DNA of 64,000 nt from Methylorubrum rhodinum (GTDB taxonomy: Bacteria > Pseudomonadota > Alphaproteobacteria > Rhizobiales > Beijerinckiaceae): assembly GCF_014199935.1 (NCBI RefSeq), contig NZ_JACHOP010000001.1:310001-374000 (forward strand), in the 5' to 3' direction. The notes under the pieces are model-generated. The model was not told the origin of the DNA and did not search any database. It was given only the letters and a program-made list of their open reading frames with translations. The position numbers and the translations under genes are program-made. Shown here one piece after another: positions 15,936 through 24,017 of the stretch (its first letter is position 1; every line of letters begins with the position of its first letter).

Positions 15936-18900
15936 ATGCGCATCCTCGCGATCCGCGGCGAGAACCTCGCCAGCCTCGCGGCGCGGTTCGAGATCGATCT
16001 CGCCGCCGGGCCGCTCGGCACGACCGGCCTGTTCGCCATCACCGGCGAGACCGGGGCCGGCAAGTCCACCATTCTCGACGCGCTCTGCCTCGCCCTCTAC
16101 GGGCGCTATCCCCGCGTCGCGGTGAGCCGCCGCGAGGACGTGCCGGACCCGAGCGGCGAGGCCCTGAGTGCGGGCGACGGCCGGGCGATCCTGCGGCGCG
16201 GCGCGGGCGCGGGCTTCGCCGAGATCGACTTTATCGGGCAGGACGGCCTCCCCTACCGCGTCGGCTGGGAGGTTTTTCGCGCCCGCAACCGGGTGGACGG
16301 GCGGCTTCAGAACGAGCGGCGGCGGCTGCACCGGCTCGACGACGGCAGCGCCGTGGCTTCCGGCAAGACCGGCGTGCTGAGTGCCGTCGAGCGGCTGACC
16401 GATCTCACCTTCGACCAGTTCCGCCGCACGGTGCTGCTGGCCCAGGGCGAGTTCGACGCCTTCCTCCTCGCCGCCGAGGGCGAGCGGGCCGAATTGCTGG
16501 AAAAGATCACCGGCACAGAGATCTATTCGGAGATCTCGAAACGGGTCCATGCCGGCTACGAGGCGCATAAGCGCGCCGTGGACGCGCTGGAGACCCGCCG
16601 CGCCGAGATCGGCCTGCTCGACGCCGAGGCGCGCCGGGCCCGTGCCGACGAGGCGGCGGCGATCCGGGCCGAGGCCGCTCCGCGGCACGCCCGGCAGGCG
16701 GCCCTGCGCGACAGTCTGGAGACGGCCCGCCGCCTTGCCGCCGCCCGCCAGAGCCTCGCTGCGGCCGAGTCGCGGGTGGGAGCCACCGACGCCGCCCTCG
16801 CCGCGGCCGAGCCCGACCGGCTGCGGCTCGCCGAACTCGACGCGGTCGAGCCCCTGCGCGGGCGCGCCGAGGTCGTCGAAGAGAGCGCCCGCGCCCTCGC
16901 GACGACGGAGGCGCAGGCGCAAGCGAGCGCCGGGCGGGTCGAGGCGGCGCAGGCCGAGACGCGGGCGGCGGAGGCCGAGCGCATCGAGGCGGCGGCGGCG
17001 GACGAGGCCCTGGAGGCCCTGTTCAAGAGCTTCGGGCCGCTCTGGGATCGGGCAGCGGAACGCGACGCCGCCATCGTCCACGCCGACCTTGAGGCGCAGG
17101 CCGCCGCCGCCCGCGCGGAGGCCGCTGCGACCGCAGCCGACACGGCGCGGACGACGCTCTCCGGGTTGGACCACCGGCTGGCGGCCTCGGCCGAGGCGAG
17201 CCAAGCCGACGCCCGCCGGCTGGCGGCGGATTCCGGCCACGCCCTTCTGGCCGAGCGCGGCGAGGAGATCGGCCGGCGCATCCGCGAGCGGGGGCGGCTG
17301 CGGCGGGAGGCGGAGGCCGCCGCGGCTTCGAAAGAAAAGCACCGGGCCGCGATCGCCCGCTGCGACGCGGCCGCCGAGGCCGGCAGCGGGCGGCTCGCGG
17401 AGATTTCCGCCCGCCGGGCCGCGCTGGCGACGCGCCGGGCCGAGCGCGAGGCGGCGCTGGCCGTCCTCGACGAGCCGGCGGCGCTGGCGCGGGCGGGCCG
17501 TCTCGAAGCCCTGCTCGACGCTCTGCGCGAGGCCTACGCCCTCGCCGGCCGCCACGCCGCGGCGCTCGCGGACGCCGCCGCGGCCCGTCAGGACGGGGCC
17601 GGCGCGGAGGCCGACCACGCGGCGGCGACCGCCCGCTGGGTCGCGGCGGAGGCCTGTCTGACGGATACGCAGGGGCGCCGCGCCGAGCTGCTGCCGCTCG
17701 CCGAACTGGCGGAGGAGAGCGTCTCGCGCGAGGCGGCGCGGCTGCGCAGCCTGCTCGTGCCCGGCGAACCCTGCCCGGTCTGCGGCGGCTGCGAGCATCC
17801 GCACGCCCACGCCTCCAACGACGCCCTCGGCCGGCTGGCGGAGGCGTTGCGCACCCGCCGCGCCGCTCTCGACACCGAGATCGCCGCGCAGAACGCCGCC
17901 CGCGACCGCGCCCGCAGCGAGACCGCGGCGGCCGACGGGCGGCGCGGCGAGGCCGGGCGCCGGAGTGCGGCGGCGGCCGCAACCTCGCAGGAAACCCTCG
18001 ACCTCTATCGCGATCTCCTGCCCCGGCTTCTCGACGCGCTGGCCGCGGCGGGCGTCGCCGCCGCGCTGCCGCAGGCACCCGACGCCGAGTCGCTGGCCGC
18101 GGCCGGGCTCGCGGCGCGGGCAGAGCGCGAACGGATCGTGCAGACCCTCGACGCCGCCCGCGCGTTGCGCGGCGAGATCGACGGCTTGGTCCGCGCCCGC
18201 GACGAGGCGGAGGGGCAGGCCGCCGCCGAGAGCCGCGCGCACGAAGACCTGATCCAACAACGGCAGGCGGCGGCGCTCGCCGCCGGCCGGGCGGAGGCGG
18301 ATTGCGCGGCACTGGCGGAGCGCATCGCCGCGCTGACCGTCGACCTCGGCCCTGCGCTCAGCGCGGGCGATTTTGCGCAAGCCGATCTCGACCGCGACGC
18401 CGAGGCCGCCGCGCGGCGGATCGAGGCCCTGGGCCAGGCCTACGCGGCTCTGCGCGCGCGCCACGCGGCCCGCGAGGCCGAGCGCGCCGCCCTCGCCCCG
18501 GAACGGGCGGCTGCGGTCACGGCCCTCGCCGAACGGGACGAAGCCGCGCGTCAGGCAAAATCCGAAGCCGCGACCCGCGCGGAAAAGCTGGATCAGGAGC
18601 GGGAGTTGCGAAAAACCCTGCTCGGCGGCGAGGCGACGGGCCCTCACCGCACCCGCATCAACGCCGAGCGCCGCGCCGCCCACGACGCCCTGAAGCGGGT
18701 GCAGGAGCGGGCGGCGGAGGCGGCCCGCGCCCTGGCGGTTCGCCTCTCCGAGGCCGCGGGTGCGGCGGCCGAGCGGGAGCGGGCGCTGGCCCGTCGCGAG
18801 GCGGCGGAGGCCGAGTTCAAGCAAGCCTGCGGCGAGCGGGGCCGCGCGGCGGTGGCGGCGCTCCTCACGGTGCCTGCCCCGGAACGGGAGGCCTTGCGCG

Positions 18901-19682
18901 CGGCCCTCGACCGGCTGGTCCGTGAGGCGGCGGAGGCCGGAACCGCCCGCGCCACCCGCCGGGCCGATCTCGATGCGCTTGCCATTGCTGCCGAGATCGA
19001 CGTCGCCGCCGTTCAGGCCGAGGCCGATGCGCTCACCGAGGCCGACACGCAGGCGCAGCAGCGCCTCGGCGCCCTCGACGCGGACCTTGCCCGCGACGAC
19101 GCAGCGCGCGTGCGGGCCGAGGGCCTGGAGGCCGAGGCCGCGGCCGCCAAGGCCGCGTTCGCGGTCTGGGCGCAGGTGGAGGAGGCGATCGGCTCGGCGG
19201 GCGGCGACCGCTTCCGGCGCTTCGCGCAGGGGATCACCCTCGATCACCTCGTCTTCCTCGCCAACGAGCAGCTGCGGGCGCTCAGCCCGCGCTACCGCCT
19301 CGCCCGCAGCCCGGCCGCGGACCTCGCCCTCCACGTGGTCGACCGCGACATGGGCGAGGAGCGCCGCGCCACCCGCAGCCTGTCGGGGGGCGAACGCTTC
19401 CTCGTCTCGCTGGCGCTGGCATTGGCGCTGTCGGGCCTGGAGGGGCGGCAATCCTTCGTCGACACCCTATTCATCGACGAAGGGTTCGGCTCCCTCGACG
19501 CCGAGACCCTCGACCTCGCGGTGGACGCCCTCGAAACCCTGCAGGGTCGCGGGCGAAAGGTCGGCGTCATCACCCACGTGGCCGGGATGATGGAGCGCAT
19601 CGCCGTACAGGTGCGCGTGGAGAAGCGCGGCAGCGGGCGCAGCGTCGTCCGCGTGGTGGATCGCGGCACTGCCGTGATTTGA
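15936..19682 (+). CDS. sbcC: DNA repair exonuclease SbcCD, ATPase subunit SbcC (Rad50-like)
   Basis: The protein has 1248 residues. The N-terminal ABC half-site has Walker A GETGAGKST at about 37-45 and a Q-loop in LLAQGEFDAFLLA near 168-180. The middle is two long Ala/Glu/Arg-rich coiled-coil arms with the zinc hook CPVC (Cys613 and Cys616) at the apex. The C-terminal half-site has the signature LSGGERFLVSLALALALSGL and Walker B TLFIDEGFGSLD. It is the ATP-driven clamp that controls SbcD on DNA ends. The very long antiparallel reading frame on the other strand is a by-product of the GC-rich, Ala/Arg/Glu-rich coding pattern. Confidence 0.97.
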   Translation: MRILAIRGENLASLAARFEIDLAAGPLGTTGLFAITGETGAGKSTILDALCLALYGRYPRVAVSRREDVPDPSGEALSAGDGRAILRRGAGAGFAEIDFIGQDGLPYRVGWEVFRARNRVDGRLQNERRRLHRLDDGSAVASGKTGVLSAVERLTDLTFDQFRRTVLLAQGEFDAFLLAAEGERAELLEKITGTEIYSEISKRVHAGYEAHKRAVDALETRRAEIGLLDAEARRARADEAAAIRAEAAPRHARQAALRDSLETARRLAAARQSLAAAESRVGATDAALAAAEPDRLRLAELDAVEPLRGRAEVVEESARALATTEAQAQASAGRVEAAQAETRAAEAERIEAAAADEALEALFKSFGPLWDRAAERDAAIVHADLEAQAAAARAEAAATAADTARTTLSGLDHRLAASAEASQADARRLAADSGHALLAERGEEIGRRIRERGRLRREAEAAAASKEKHRAAIARCDAAAEAGSGRLAEISARRAALATRRAEREAALAVLDEPAALARAGRLEALLDALREAYALAGRHAAALADAAAARQDGAGAEADHAAATARWVAAEACLTDTQGRRAELLPLAELAEESVSREAARLRSLLVPGEPCPVCGGCEHPHAHASNDALGRLAEALRTRRAALDTEIAAQNAARDRARSETAAADGRRGEAGRRSAAAAATSQETLDLYRDLLPRLLDALAAAGVAAALPQAPDAESLAAAGLAARAERERIVQTLDAARALRGEIDGLVRARDEAEGQAAAESRAHEDLIQQRQAAALAAGRAEADCAALAERIAALTVDLGPALSAGDFAQADLDRDAEAAARRIEALGQAYAALRARHAAREAERAALAPERAAAVTALAERDEAARQAKSEAATRAEKLDQERELRKTLLGGEATGPHRTRINAERRAAHDALKRVQERAAEAARALAVRLSEAAGAAAERERALARREAAEAEFKQACGERGRAAVAALLTVPAPEREALRAALDRLVREAAEAGTARATRRADLDALAIAAEIDVAAVQAEADALTEADTQAQQRLGALDADLARDDAARVRAEGLEAEAAAAKAAFAVWAQVEEAIGSAGGDRFRRFAQGITLDHLVFLANEQLRALSPRYRLARSPAADLALHVVDRDMGEERRATRSLSGGERFLVSLALALALSGLEGRQSFVDTLFIDEGFGSLDAETLDLAVDALETLQGRGRKVGVITHVAGMMERIAVQVRVEKRGSGRSVVRVVDRGTAVI

Positions 19683-20077
19683 GGCAATGGTCACGGTTGC
19701 CTGCGTCCTGGGCAGCAGGTGCCGCGCGCTGCGCCAACGACAGCGCCGCCGCTTCGTCTTCCGCAACACCACCGTCATTCCGGTGCGCCGAAGGCGAACG
19801 CGGAATCGACCCGTGAGCCGAGGTCCGCGCCGCGCATCGCAGATGGATTCCGGGTTCCGCGGCGCGGCTCCGGAATGACGGCAAGCGAGACTTCCCGATC
19901 GGGGCAAGCCTCATCGGAGGCTTGGCACGGCGGCTGCATATCTGCCTCCGGCTGCCCTCGGGCAGCGGCGGGGCAACGGCGCCTCGCGGTCCGGACGGCG
20001 CTGGTCCGGCAACCTCCCCCGCTTGTGCGGCCGCTCCGACCGGAAGGTCGGCGGTCCGCCGGAAAACGAGCACGCCG
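19683..20077. other. Intergenic region between sbcC and the NarK-type transporter
   Basis: No gene is supported in these 395 bases. They hold the palindromic repeat at 19772-19881. The last part is the presumed promoter and leader of the transporter gene. Confidence 0.5.
19772..19881. repeat. Dispersed palindromic repeat, copy 2 (short form)
   Basis: It starts CCGTCATTCCGGTGCGCCGA and ends GCTCCGGAATGACGG. The inner pair is AACGCGGAATCG and GGATTCCGGGTTCC, and the centre carries GCGCATCGCAGATGG. This centre runs in the same direction as copies 5 and 6. Confidence 0.8.
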
Positions 20078-21337
20078 ATGGCTTCCTTCAAGACCGTGAT
20101 GAAGTCGGGCCACCCCCCGACGCTGTTCGCCGCATTCCTCTATTTCGACTTCTGCTTCGCGATCTGGGTGCTCAACGGCGCCATGGGTCCGTTCATCACC
20201 GAGACCTACAAGCTCACCCCGGCCCAGACCGGCTTCATGATCTCGCTGCCGATCCTGGCCGGCGCGCTCATGCGCTTCCCTCTGGGCATTCTCGCCCAGT
20301 ACATCGGCCGGAAGAACGCGGCGCTCACCGAGATGGGCATCATCGTGCTGGCGATGGCCTACGGGTTCTTCTTCATCTCCTCCTACAACGACGTGCTCGC
20401 CATGGGCGTGCTGCTCGGCATCGCCGGCGCCTCCTTCGGCGTCGCGCTGTCGCTCGGGTCCGGCTGGTTCCCGCCGGAGCACAAGGGGCTCGCCATGGGC
20501 ATCGCGGGCGCCGGCAATTCCGGCACCGTGCTCGCGGTGCTGTTCGCGCCGCCGCTGGCGCAGGCCTATGGCTGGCAGGCGGTCTACGGCTTTGCCGGAA
20601 TCGTGATGATCGTACCGATCCTCGTGATGATTTTTCTCGCCAAGGAGCCGCCGGACTGCCATGGCCAGACCTTCAAGGAGCACGTCTCCTGCCTGTTCAC
20701 CAAGGACGGCTGGGCGTTCTCGCTGATCTACGTCATCACCTTCGGCGGCTTCATTGGCCTGTCGAACTTCCTGCCGACCTTCTTCTACGAGCAGTTCGCC
20801 GTCACCAAGGTCGAGGCCGGGCGCCTCACCATGCTGGCCGCGCTGATGGGCTCCGGCATCCGCATCCTCGGCGGCTACTTCGCCGACCGGATGGGCGGCA
20901 TCATGGTGCTCTCCATCGTGTTGCTCGCTGCCATCGGTTCGTTCCTGGCGCTCACCGCGACGCCGTCGCTCGCCGCCACCACGATCCTGTTCATGCTCTG
21001 CTTCGCCGCGCTGGGTGCGGGCAACGGCGCGCTGTTCCAGCTCGTCCCCCTGCGCTGGCCGACCAACACGGCGGTCGCCGGCTCGATGATCGGCGAGGTC
21101 GGGGCGCTCGGCGGGGCGATCCTGCCGAACGTGATGGGCCTGTCGAAGCAGTATACCGGCGGCTTCGCCCCCGGCTTCGTCGCCTACGCCGTGTTCGCGG
21201 GCGTGGTGCTCGGCTGCCTGTTCATGTGGCAGCGCAAATGGGTCGGCGCCTGGGTCGGGCCCCGCGGCAAGGTGCTCGACAAGTCGAGCGAGGCGCCGGC
21301 GGGTGCGGGCGGACGGATGGAGCCGGCCGCGGTTTGA
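20078..21337 (+). CDS. narK: MFS nitrate/nitrite transporter, NarK/NNP family
   Basis: The protein has 419 residues with about twelve hydrophobic helices. The ATG at 20078 was chosen because it begins just before the first helix; an upstream in-frame extension is not protein-like. The NNP-type glycine motif GIAGAGNSGTVLAVLFAPPLA and FGGFIGLSNFLPTFFYEQF are typical of the nitrate/nitrite porter branch of the major facilitator superfamily, as is GMPLRWP-like text (LVPLRWPTN) late in the protein. It should move nitrate or nitrite across the inner membrane. No nitrate-reductase gene is nearby, so direction and partner are unknown. It converges with comF. Confidence 0.85.
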   Translation: MASFKTVMKSGHPPTLFAAFLYFDFCFAIWVLNGAMGPFITETYKLTPAQTGFMISLPILAGALMRFPLGILAQYIGRKNAALTEMGIIVLAMAYGFFFISSYNDVLAMGVLLGIAGASFGVALSLGSGWFPPEHKGLAMGIAGAGNSGTVLAVLFAPPLAQAYGWQAVYGFAGIVMIVPILVMIFLAKEPPDCHGQTFKEHVSCLFTKDGWAFSLIYVITFGGFIGLSNFLPTFFYEQFAVTKVEAGRLTMLAALMGSGIRILGGYFADRMGGIMVLSIVLLAAIGSFLALTATPSLAATTILFMLCFAALGAGNGALFQLVPLRWPTNTAVAGSMIGEVGALGGAILPNVMGLSKQYTGGFAPGFVAYAVFAGVVLGCLFMWQRKWVGAWVGPRGKVLDKSSEAPAGAGGRMEPAAV

Positions 21338-21345
21338 ACGCTTGT

Positions 21346-21369
21346 CCCCTCCCTCTTTGTGGGGAGGGG
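21346..21369. terminator. Hairpin between convergent narK and comF
   Basis: CCCCTCCC and GGGGAGGGG form an 8-bp stem around a 7-base loop, 9 bases after the transporter stop. A second C-rich/G-rich hairpin follows near 21405-21432. No T-run follows, so termination is only suggested by position. Confidence 0.45.
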
Positions 21370-21454
21370 TTCGGGATGGATCGCCGAACTTCATCCGGCA
21401 CCATCCCCACCTCCCCTCAAGGGGTGAGGAGAACGCGAGCAGCGGCAGGCACCG

Positions 21455-22219
21455 TCACAGCGGCTCGCCCGCCACCGTCGCGAAGGTCAGCAGATCGACG
21501 CTCTCCGCCCCACCCCGCAGCAGCGCCCGCGCGGCGGCGTTGCCGGTGGCGCCCGTCGTGGCGACGTCGTCGATGAGCACGATGCGGCGCCCGGCGATGC
21601 GCGGGCGCGCGGTCTCCGCCACCCGGAAGGCGCCCTGGAGATTCAGCGCACGCTGGTTGCGCGTGAGCCCGACCTGCGACCGCGTCGCCCGCACGCGGGC
21701 GAGCGCCCGGACATCGCAGGGTTTGTCGGAGAGGCGCCCGATCGCGCGGGCGAGAAGCGCCGCCTGGTTGAAGCGGCGGCGCCACAGGCGGAACAGGTGC
21801 AGCGGCACCGGGACGATCAGGTCGGTCTCGTCCAGCAATTCCCGCCCGGACGCGGCCATCATCCGCGCCATCGTGCGCGCGAGGTCGAGGCGGTCCCCGT
21901 ACTTGAGGCGATGCACGAGGTCGCGGGCGGTGCCGTCGTAGAGGGCAACCGCACGGGCACGCCCGTAGACCGGCGGATCGGCGATGGCGCGCGGCGACAG
22001 CAGCGGACCGGTCCCGAGATCGAGCGCGAAGGGCGTGCCGAGCCGCTCGCAGAAGGGACGCTCGATCAGGCGCAGGCCGCTCCAGCAGCCGGCGCAGAGG
22101 GCGTGCGGCTCGGCGGTGGCCGCACCGCAACCGGGGCAGGTCGGCGGGTATACGAAGCCGAGTCCCGCCGACGCGGCGCGGCGCAGGGCCTGCCGCAGGG
22201 CGGGAAACGCCGCGCTCAA
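21455..22219 (-). CDS. comF: ComF family phosphoribosyltransferase-like protein
   Basis: The protein has about 254 residues from a TTG at 22219; no better start is visible after the end of the upstream gene, so the N-terminus is uncertain. A double zinc knuckle (CPGCGAAT, then CAGC) lies near residues 29-48. The phosphoribosyltransferase fold follows, with LKYGDRLDLARTMARMM, VPVPLHLFRLWRRRFNQ and the PRPP loop IVLIDDVATTGATG near the end. ComF proteins take part in natural DNA uptake and recombination in competent bacteria and are widely kept elsewhere with unclear roles. The gene starts about 22 bases after the small glycine-zipper gene on the same strand. Confidence 0.85.
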   Translation of the reverse strand: MSAAFPALRQALRRAASAGLGFVYPPTCPGCGAATAEPHALCAGCWSGLRLIERPFCERLGTPFALDLGTGPLLSPRAIADPPVYGRARAVALYDGTARDLVHRLKYGDRLDLARTMARMMAASGRELLDETDLIVPVPLHLFRLWRRRFNQAALLARAIGRLSDKPCDVRALARVRATRSQVGLTRNQRALNLQGAFRVAETARPRIAGRRIVLIDDVATTGATGNAAARALLRGGAESVDLLTFATVAGEPL

Positions 22220-22241
22220 CGTCGATGCGCGGTAATCGGGA

Positions 22242-22469
22242 TCAGCGGGACATCGGCTGGGCGTCGTTCTGCGACTTCGCCTTGTCCGACTTGTTGGCCT
22301 CGTGGCGGCCGATGGCGCAGCCCGCCGCCGCGCCCGCGATGCCGTGGCCGACCGCGTGACCCGCGATTCCGCCGACGACGGCACCCTTGAGGCAACCCTT
22401 CGCCTCGGCGGCACCGGCCAGCGCGACCGCGGCCAGGATCAGCGCGGCCCGGAGAACGATCCGTGACAT
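22242..22469 (-). CDS. Small exported glycine-zipper hypothetical protein
   Basis: The protein has 75 residues. The start is well supported: an AAGGAGGT ribosome-binding site lies 6 bases upstream of the ATG. A signal peptide (IVLRAALILAAVALAGAAEA) is followed by KGCLKGAVVGGIAGHAVGHGIAGAAAGCAIGRHEA. This is a glycine zipper with two cysteines and a GxxxG-like rhythm, as in small outer-membrane or inner-membrane-associated proteins. The tail is polar. The specific function is unknown. It is upstream of comF on the same strand and divergent from the methyltransferase gene. Confidence 0.8.
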   Translation of the reverse strand: MSRIVLRAALILAAVALAGAAEAKGCLKGAVVGGIAGHAVGHGIAGAAAGCAIGRHEANKSDKAKSQNDAQPMSR

Positions 22470-22612
22470 GTGAACCTCCTTGATCGACGGGCCAGGAACG
22501 GTTGCGCGCCATTGAGGTTCCAAACCGTTTTGCCGCATCCGGACCTTCATTCCCGATGCATTTTCCGGTCTCGTCTGGCCGCCGCCCGATTCAGGCCCCA
22601 TCTGCGCTCTCG

Positions 22613-23509
22613 ATGAGCGATCCGACGCCCCTGTTCGACACCGCCCTGATCCGGCGCCGCCTCGTCCGCGCGCGGGCCGGGGGCTATGCCGGCTTCCTGA
22701 TGGAGCGCGTCCTCGACGATGTCGAGGATCGGCTCGCGGCGGTGACCCGGCCGTTTCCCCTGGCCCTCGATCTCGCCAGCCCAACCCCTGTGCTCGCCGA
22801 CCGCCTGCGCGGAATGGGGCGGGTCGGGCGGCTGGTGCGGATGAGCCCGGTGCCGGAGCCGGAGGCCGATTGCGTCGGCGACGCCGAAGCCCTGCCCTTC
22901 GGCGCGGGGGCGGGCTTCGACCTCGCGGTGTCGGCGCTGGCGCTCCAGCACGTCAACGATCTGCCGGGCGTGCTGGTGCAGCTGCGCCGGGCGCTCAAGC
23001 CCGACGGCCTGTTCCTCGGCTGCCTGCTCGGCGGCGCGACGCTCACCGAACTGCGCCAAGCCTTCCTCCAGGCCGAGAGCGAGACCGAGGGCGGCGCGAG
23101 CCCGCGGGTCGCCCCGGTCGCGGAGCTGCGCGACCTCGGCGGCCTGCTGCAGCGGGCGGGCTTCGCGCTGCCCGTGGTCGATTCCGACACGATCCGGGTG
23201 CGCTACGCCGATCCGTTCGCGCTGATGCGCGATCTGCGGGCGATGGGGCTGACCAACGCGCTGACCGACCGCCGCCGCACGCCGCTGCGCCGGGCCACCC
23301 TGATGCGCGCCGCCGCGATCTACGCCGAGCGGTTTTCCGACTCGGACGGCCGGCTGCGGGCGACCTTCGAGGTGCTGTGGCTCTCCGGCTGGGTGCCGCA
23401 CGAGAGCCAGCAGAAGCCGCTGCGCCCCGGCACCGCGCAGACCCGCCTCGCCGAGGCGCTCGGCACCGCCGAGCACCGGCTGACGCCGAACACGGGAGAC
23501 GAACCATGA
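22613..23509 (+). CDS. BioC/NDUFAF5-like class I methyltransferase
   Basis: The protein has 298 residues from ATG 22613; an earlier in-frame start reads through unlikely sequence. The fold is a type-11 methyltransferase: LALDLASPTPVLADRL replaces the glycine-rich SAM loop in part, then DCVGDAEALPFGAGAGFDLAVSALALQHVNDLPGVLVQLRRALKPDGLFLGCLLGGATL-type text gives motifs II to V (each shown here only as landmarks). The C-terminus (RRTPLRRATLMRAAAIYAERF) matches the NDUFAF5 branch, whose mitochondrial member hydroxylates an arginine of complex I subunit NDUFS7. With the MidA homologue at the left edge this hints at complex I maturation, but substrate is unproven. The stop overlaps the DUF427 start (ATGA). 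Confidence 0.8.
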   Translation: MSDPTPLFDTALIRRRLVRARAGGYAGFLMERVLDDVEDRLAAVTRPFPLALDLASPTPVLADRLRGMGRVGRLVRMSPVPEPEADCVGDAEALPFGAGAGFDLAVSALALQHVNDLPGVLVQLRRALKPDGLFLGCLLGGATLTELRQAFLQAESETEGGASPRVAPVAELRDLGGLLQRAGFALPVVDSDTIRVRYADPFALMRDLRAMGLTNALTDRRRTPLRRATLMRAAAIYAERFSDSDGRLRATFEVLWLSGWVPHESQQKPLRPGTAQTRLAEALGTAEHRLTPNTGDEP

Positions 23510-23850
23510 AGGAACCGGGCCCCGCCCATCCGATCACGATCACGCCGCACGAAGGCACCGTGCGGGTGCGGGCAAACGGCCGCGTCGTCGCCGAGAGCGC
23601 GCGGGCGCTGGAGTTGCGCGAGGCGAGCTATCCGCCGGTGCTCTACATCCCCCGCGAGGACGTGGCGGCGGACGCGCTCACCGCGAACCCGCGGCGCACC
23701 CACTGCCCCTACAAGGGCGAGGCGAGCTATTTCGACGTCGCAGGCGGGAGTGCGGCGGCGTGGTCCTACGAGAACCCGTTTCCGGCGGTCGCGCGCATCC
23801 GGCGCCATCTCGCGTTCTATCCGGACCGGGTCGAGGCGATCGAGGCGTAG
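23506..23850 (+). CDS. DUF427 domain-containing protein
   Basis: The protein has 114 residues, the usual single-domain length. Family landmarks are visible: a strand pair around VRVRANGRVVAESARALELRE, YPPVLYIPREDV and HCPYKGEASYFDV, then WSYENPFPAVARIRRHLAFYPDRVEA. Structures of relatives show a small beta-barrel of unknown function. The start codon overlaps the stop of the methyltransferase gene as ATGA, so the two are translated together. No signal peptide is present. Confidence 0.9.
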   Translation: MKEPGPAHPITITPHEGTVRVRANGRVVAESARALELREASYPPVLYIPREDVAADALTANPRRTHCPYKGEASYFDVAGGSAAAWSYENPFPAVARIRRHLAFYPDRVEAIEA

Positions 23851-23888
23851 GGCGTCGCGGCGTGCCCGTGGCCGCACCATCCACCGCC

Positions 23889-24003
23889 GACATTCCGGGT
23901 CGCTGGTGAGCGAACCCGGAATCCGCCCGTGATGCGCGGTTTGACGAGGCGGCGAGACCCGTCGTGGATTCCGGGTTCCGCTGCGCGGCCCCGGAAGGAC
24001 GGT
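23889..24003. repeat. Dispersed palindromic repeat, copy 3 (short form)
   Basis: It begins GACATTCCGGGTCGCTGGTG and ends GGCCCCGGAAGGACGGTC. The inner arms are GAACCCGGAATCC and GGATTCCGGGTTCC. The centre runs CCCGTGATGCGCGG to CCCGTCGTGGA, the same direction as copies 1 and 4. It separates convergent genes. Confidence 0.8.
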
Positions 24004-24017
24004 CGAGGCAAGTTCGC

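Noticed and set aside
15786..19451. A 1221-residue reading frame antisense to sbcC
   Set aside because: It lies wholly opposite a well-motifed gene, has Arg/Gly/Ala-rich composition with no domain, and is expected from high third-position GC in Ala/Glu/Arg-rich coding DNA.
22242..22784. A 180-residue N-terminally extended version of the glycine-zipper protein
   Set aside because: The extension overlaps the divergent methyltransferase start, and the AAGGAGGT site marks the ATG at 22469 as the true start.
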